From: Ilumatobacteraceae bacterium
GTDB taxonomy: Bacteria > Actinomycetota > Acidimicrobiia > Acidimicrobiales > Ilumatobacteraceae
Length of the DNA stretch: 64,000 nt
Assembly: GCA_013213745.1 (NCBI GenBank)
Contig: JABSQH010000011.1
Location: 62,001-126,000, forward strand
Direction of reading: 5' to 3'
In this document: piece after piece, positions 60,614 to 64,000 of the stretch
How the letters are laid out: every line of letters begins with the position of its first letter
How positions within the stretch are numbered: position 1 is the stretch's first letter
Made by a program: the position numbers and the translations under genes
Notes under the pieces: model-generated
The model's database searches: none
Told to the model about the DNA's origin: nothing
What the model saw: only the letters and a program-made list of their open reading frames with translations

Positions 60614-61108
60614 CGTTCGCGTCCGACGGTCTGATGGGCGGACGAGCTCGGCGAGCCGTCGAAGCTGCTCGATCACGGTGATGCGATCCGCCTCAGTGAG
60701 CGAGCGCGACTGCGCCACGGAACGAGCGAGACGCTCGATTTCCTCCGGCGACGGGAACTCCTCGGTGTCGATCGGGTCGGATGTTCGCTTAATTCGCCGA
60801 GATTCGCTGAAAGAAATTCGGCAAACCTCGACAACTTCGGCAAACCCCGTTCCTCCAGCGACACCGCCGAGTCTTCAGAACCCGGCCGCACGGACCCGCG
60901 GCTTCATCCCGCCCGAGATCGCGCGCCGGCGCGCCTCCGCTGCGAGGACCGACGCCATCGCCGCGTCGATCTTCAACGAAGGAGCCGACTCCAGGACGAT
61001 TCTGTTCGCGATCACGTGCGAAAAGCGCACGTATCTCCCGGTATTTCGGGGTTGAGTTCGGGGCAGTCCGACTCGCTTGCGGTCGGAGTGGTCGGGGAGC
61101 ATCCAAGT
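60614..61108. other. Gene-poor stretch downstream of tRNA-Ala with a possible gene remnant
   Basis: About 495 bp. On the minus strand an open frame from 60874 down past the tRNA has coding-like residues (SDPIDTEEFPSPEEIERLA, then SVAQSRSLTEADRITVIEQL) but no credible start, and its end runs antisense through the tRNA. It may be the tail of a decayed gene. On the plus strand TTCGGCAAACC occurs twice (60819 and 60837). No integrase or matching attachment duplicate is visible. Confidence 0.4.
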
Positions 61109-61930
61109 GTGCCCTTCGCAGCCGTCAACGACATCGATGTGTACTTCGAGCTGCACGGGGAGGGCCCACCGGTCTTGAACATCAGCGGGTCAGGCAACGA
61201 CCTTCGCGATTCGCCGCCGGGGGTGATTCCCCTCAATCGTGCCTTCGAGGTGCTGCACTACGACCAACGCGGCCTCGGGCAGACCTCCAGGCCTGATGGG
61301 ACCTACACGATGGCCGACTACGCCGATGATGCGGCGGCACTCATCGCGTCGATGGGGTGGACCCGCTGCCATGTCGTCGGCACGAGCTTCGGCGGGATGG
61401 TTGCGCTCAACCTTGCGGCGCGTCACCCGGACCTCATCGATCGACTCGTGCTCTGCTGTACCTCGCCGGGTGGTGAGGCGCCGTCGTACCCACTGCACGA
61501 GCTCGCTCGCCTGAGCCCGCAGGACGCCTTCGCCGAGCGGTGCCGCCTGACCGACCGACGGTACGACCCCGATGCTGACGAGCCGATCCCCGCGCTCGGC
61601 GCCTACTACGCACGGATTCGCAAGCAGTCGTTCCGGCCGCCCGACCCCGACCGGCTTGCCGGTCTGGCGCGGCAAATGGGTGCCCGCAGGGGCCACGACG
61701 TGATTGCCGATTTGCCGTCGATCGAGCACCGGACGCTGGTGTGCGCCGGCGAGTTCGACGGCATCGCGCCGGTGGCCAACTCTGAGCTGCTGACGGAACA
61801 GATGCCGAATGCGTCGCTACGCGTGTTCGATGGCGGACACATGTTCCTGATCCAGGACCGCACGGCATTCCCAGCGATCATCGAGTTCCTCCAGTCGGGT
61901 GACGGAGGTGTCAGCCGCCCGGTCAGTTGA
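61109..61930 (+). CDS. Alpha/beta hydrolase
   Basis: A 273-residue alpha/beta-fold hydrolase. Nucleophile elbow GTSFGGM near residue 91, acid in CAGEFDGIAP near 217, His in FDGGHMFLIQD near 243; the oxyanion strand contains SGSGNDLRDSP. The family covers esterases, lactonases and haloperoxidase-like enzymes, with substrate unknown. The GTG at 61109 is preceded by GGGGAG at 61094-61099; in-frame starts further upstream would read through a region without homology. Confidence 0.9.
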   Translation: MPFAAVNDIDVYFELHGEGPPVLNISGSGNDLRDSPPGVIPLNRAFEVLHYDQRGLGQTSRPDGTYTMADYADDAAALIASMGWTRCHVVGTSFGGMVALNLAARHPDLIDRLVLCCTSPGGEAPSYPLHELARLSPQDAFAERCRLTDRRYDPDADEPIPALGAYYARIRKQSFRPPDPDRLAGLARQMGARRGHDVIADLPSIEHRTLVCAGEFDGIAPVANSELLTEQMPNASLRVFDGGHMFLIQDRTAFPAIIEFLQSGDGGVSRPVS

Positions 61931-61949
61931 AGCACACTTGCTGCACGCG

Positions 61950-62087
61950 TCAGACGCCCTCGAGGCGCACCATCACGATGATCTGCTTGATCGTGGTGAA
62001 ACCGTCAGCGTCGTCGACCTCGATGTCGTTGTTCACCACCGCAAGGGCATCGTCGGCTCTCGCTCCCGCGCCAGCGATCGTCGACAT
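61950..62087 (-). CDS. Possible small protein, 45 residues
   Basis: An ATG-initiated minus-strand frame with codon use and residue mix like the neighbouring genes: ADDALAVVNNDIEVDDADG then FTTIKQIIVMVRLEGV. The ordered strand-loop-strand look and fit into an otherwise empty 300-bp gap are the only support. A plus-strand frame here is richer in His/Arg and less credible. Confidence 0.35.
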   Translation of the reverse strand: MSTIAGAGARADDALAVVNNDIEVDDADGFTTIKQIIVMVRLEGV

Positions 62088-62227
62088 CGCTCACGTTCCG
62101 GCGCCGATCGAGTCCTCCTTCGTGCCCGGGTGACGATCCGCAAGCGGGGTCGCCGCGCCTCGCAACCGGTCGCCGCCGCCGTGCCTCCCAATGGTGTGTC
62201 GAGCCACTGCGCAATAGTCTTCGGCCC

Positions 62228-62425
62228 GTGACACCGGATCGTTCCTCGCTCGACATCGCCGCGCCGGCGCTCTGCACGGTCGGCGCACTCGTCGGTCTGC
62301 TCGCAGCAGTGTTCGGATCCGGGCGTACCAAATCCGGCGTGCTCGCCGCGCTGTTCGGCACCGTCGGTTCAGCGGCGTGGCTGGCGACGGCCCTCGACGA
62401 TCGCTCATCGGTCGGCAACCTCTGA
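62228..62425 (+). CDS. Small two-helix membrane protein
   Basis: A 65-residue protein with two hydrophobic segments (LDIAAPALCTVGALVGLLAA and VLAALFGTVGSAAWLATAL) separated by a basic turn GSGRTKSG. TAGTCT (62215-62220) precedes the GTG by seven bases, the same leaderless pattern as other genes in the window, which supports it being real. Function unknown. Confidence 0.6.
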   Translation: MTPDRSSLDIAAPALCTVGALVGLLAAVFGSGRTKSGVLAALFGTVGSAAWLATALDDRSSVGNL

Positions 62426-62439
62426 GCGGGGGAGTGGAG

Positions 62440-63234
62440 ATGACACGACCAAAAGAACACGGCGGGGGACAGGCAGGACCGCCGATCGCAGGCGACCCAT
62501 CGTCGTTTCCGAGTGACGCCGAGTTGTCGCGCACGCTCGTCGCAGCCAATCGGATGGCGACGCTGTCAACGCTGACCGCAGAGGGTTATCCGTACGGCAG
62601 CGTCGTGTCGTACGCCACCGACGCACTCGGCCAACCGATCGTGCTGATCAGCGAGATGGCAGAGCACACGGTGAATGCGCGCGGCGACGATCGCGTCAGC
62701 CTGCTGGTTGTGGATCTCGCCGGCGACGGCGACCCGCTCGGCAAGGCGCGGCTGACCATGGTCGGCCGGCTGGAGCTCCTCGACGCGCCCGGCGAGTTGC
62801 GGGATCGGTATCTCGAGCTGCACCCTTACGCCAGCTACTACGCCGACTTCACCGACTTCGGCTTTTGGCGTCTCAACACCGAGTCGGTCCGCTATGTCGG
62901 TGGCTTCGGCCACATGAGCTGGGTCACCGCACACGGATATCGCGATGCCGAGGTCGACCCGCTGGCCGATGTCGCCGGACCGGTGGTCGAGCACATGAAC
63001 GACGACCATCGTGAAGCCAACGTGATGTACGCACAGGTGTTGGCTGGCCTCGACGACGCGACCGACGCCACGATGGTCGGCATCGACCGCTACGGCGGCA
63101 CCCTCACCGCTGAAACTCCGGCCGGGCCGCGCATGGCGCGAGTGCCGTTCGGTGCGCCGCTCTCGAGTGCCGACCAAGCCCGGCCTGCGGTGATCGAGCT
63201 CCTCAACGACGCCCGCCAGCGCGCCGCCCGCTGA
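62440..63234 (+). CDS. HugZ-like flavin/heme-binding split-barrel protein with DUF2470
   Basis: A 264-residue protein: an N-terminal PNPOx-like split barrel (LVAANRMATLSTLTAEGYPY, SVVSYATDALGQPIVLISEM, HTVNARGDDRVSLLV, GKARLTMVGRLELL) and a C-terminal DUF2470 domain (PVVEHMNDDHREANVMYAQV). This two-domain form is that of HugZ-type heme utilisation or degradation proteins and of many uncharacterised actinobacterial relatives; heme binding is inferred, not seen. GGAG precedes the ATG. It starts 14 bp after the small membrane protein. Confidence 0.88.
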   Translation: MTRPKEHGGGQAGPPIAGDPSSFPSDAELSRTLVAANRMATLSTLTAEGYPYGSVVSYATDALGQPIVLISEMAEHTVNARGDDRVSLLVVDLAGDGDPLGKARLTMVGRLELLDAPGELRDRYLELHPYASYYADFTDFGFWRLNTESVRYVGGFGHMSWVTAHGYRDAEVDPLADVAGPVVEHMNDDHREANVMYAQVLAGLDDATDATMVGIDRYGGTLTAETPAGPRMARVPFGAPLSSADQARPAVIELLNDARQRAAR

Positions 63235-63551
63235 CGAAGTCGGTTCCGACCACGGGTCTCGCGACGACGGCGACCGTCTCGATCATGCCCATCATCAGCG
63301 GCTGAATGGCCAACCTGGCGAGTCGCTACATACCCGGCCTCGGTCGCCGCATGACCAAGAAACATGTCGAGCGATAGCGCAGCAGCGACGGACTGAAGGG
63401 CGCCTCGTTCCGGGGGAATGGACGTGTTCGTGCTCGACGGCGTCGGGCGCCGCAGTGGCGGGCCGCGACTTCGCGTCGAACGAAAAACTCACCGACCGGA
63501 CCATTCCGGTTGCAGTGCTGTCCCGGCGCAGCACGGAGCCGGTCAGCGCGG
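63235..63551. other. Intergenic stretch with no confident gene
   Basis: 317 bp between the HugZ-like and VanZ-like genes. It holds a 23-codon frame at 63302-63373 (MANLASRYIPGLGRRMTKKH and a short end) that could be the tail of a lost gene, since an in-frame TGA directly precedes its ATG. Otherwise nothing is recognisable. Confidence 0.4.
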
Positions 63552-64000
63552 TTACCGCAGACGAGCGCGGCCGGCAGCCAAGGCGCTCCACGCCAGATAT
63601 GCGGCGGCGGTAACCACCACACCGGCGGCGACACCCACGGCGTTGCCGAGCACGTCGCTGGTCTCCACCGCGCGACTCGACGAGTACCGGCCCTGTGCCA
63701 CTTCGACGAATGCACTCAACGTCAGCGCGCCGACGGCGCCAACCACCAGGCCACGCCATGTCCAGATCGTCAACCCGATCAGCACGGTGACGGCTGCCCA
63801 GAGCCCGACGTGGACGAGGAAATCGCTCTCGGGAAGTTGCTCGGTCGATGGCAGTCTGGCGCTTGCATCGATGCGGTCCGACAGGCGCTCTGCCGCAGGA
63901 CCGAACAACTGACGGAGCACACCTGGTGCCCGGTCGGACAGCATCAGTGCGATCACCGACACGGTGCCCAGCCCAGCAGCGAGTCCGACCACGACGCGCA
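63552..64000 (-). CDS. VanZ-like membrane protein, start near or beyond window edge
   Basis: About 149 residues of a VanZ-family-like protein: a first helix (VVGLAAGLGTVSVIALML), then the acid-rich stretch LPSTEQLPESDFLVHVGLWA with the family-type D-F-x-x-H, a second helix, SAFVEVAQGRYSSSRAVETSDVLGNAVGVAAG, and a last helix. The E-x-x-Q and D-x-x-G-N residues match VanZ-like proteins, whose distant relative gives low-level teicoplanin resistance; most have unknown roles. The frame stays open to the edge. A GTG at 63992 and a codon ending in TG at the boundary are both possible starts. Confidence 0.82.
   Translation of the reverse strand, partial: RVVVGLAAGLGTVSVIALMLSDRAPGVLRQLFGPAAERLSDRIDASARLPSTEQLPESDFLVHVGLWAAVTVLIGLTIWTWRGLVVGAVGALTLSAFVEVAQGRYSSSRAVETSDVLGNAVGVAAGVVVTAAAYLAWSALAAGRARLR

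Noticed and set aside
60431-60718. Open frame antisense to tRNA-Ala ending in a GNRTLDLFHAMEALYQLS-like sequence
   Set aside because: This peptide is a well-known spurious product of reading the opposite strand of tRNA-Ala genes and is not a real protein.

Overview
The window is high-GC DNA with tightly packed genes and many 1-8 bp stop/start overlaps. It looks like a chromosomal segment of a free-living actinobacterium. The gene content (class II DAHP synthase, B12-dependent ribonucleotide reductase, KorAB, LexA next to a LysM division suppressor, tldD/tldE, an nadD/LCP-like/rsfS block) fits the Acidimicrobiia (Ilumatobacter-like). That placement is my inference, not a database result. I see no insertion sequence, prophage, CRISPR array or defence island.

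Layout. 1-4.4 kb: a TauE/SafE permease, a DUF2889 protein, an acyl-CoA dehydrogenase, tRNA-His, tRNA-Lys and two membrane proteins. 4.4-6.1 kb: recA, with a LexA box inside its promoter. 6.1-13.3 kb: a tRNA modification, lysine and ribosome-rescue run (miaB, chorismate mutase, miaA, dapF, hflX, dapC, a membrane protein), mostly coupled by overlapping stop/start codons. 13.3-14.4 kb: lexA diverges from a LysM gene, with three LexA-like boxes between them. 14.4-24 kb: a RibD-like reductase, a molybdopterin oxidoreductase, nrdJ behind a strongly folded RNA leader, and an RND permease. 24-34 kb: mainly minus-strand genes (amidase, TldD/TldE, O-methyltransferase, sugar porter) plus a two-RCK potassium channel. 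34-50 kb: a UvrD2-like helicase, hemolysin III, an orphan ABC ATPase, KorAB, an ATP-dependent DNA ligase, CYTH and CHAD proteins, thymidine kinase, a PIG-L deacetylase, a ROK kinase and a thiolase. 50-64 kb: a decayed flavin-binding gene, a beta-lactamase-family protein, DAHP synthase, a sigma-70 factor, nadD/LCP-like/rsfS, a TetR-SDR pair with twin operators, a cupin, a YHYH protein, tRNA-Ala, an alpha/beta hydrolase, a HugZ-like protein and a VanZ-like protein.

How the genes work together. The SOS circuit is visible: LexA boxes of the form GAAC-N4-GTTC at recA and between lexA and the LysM gene. The shikimate branch is represented by class II DAHP synthase and a small AroQ chorismate mutase, a pair known to form a complex in mycobacteria. 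DapF and DapC belong to lysine and peptidoglycan precursor synthesis. NrdJ, thymidine kinase, RecA, DNA ligase and the helicase serve nucleotide and DNA metabolism.

Most notable: (i) the nrdJ leader, where a 13-17 bp stem closes over several hairpins in about 140 nt, a riboswitch-like cis-regulatory RNA candidate; (ii) TAnnnT hexamers 6-8 nt upstream of many start codons, indicating frequent leaderless transcription; (iii) paired TGACA-N14-TGTCA operators between a TetR gene and an SDR gene; (iv) hairpins in the sigma-factor leader; (v) a frameshifted, internally deleted flavin-binding pseudogene; (vi) an ABC ATPase with an altered signature and switch residue.
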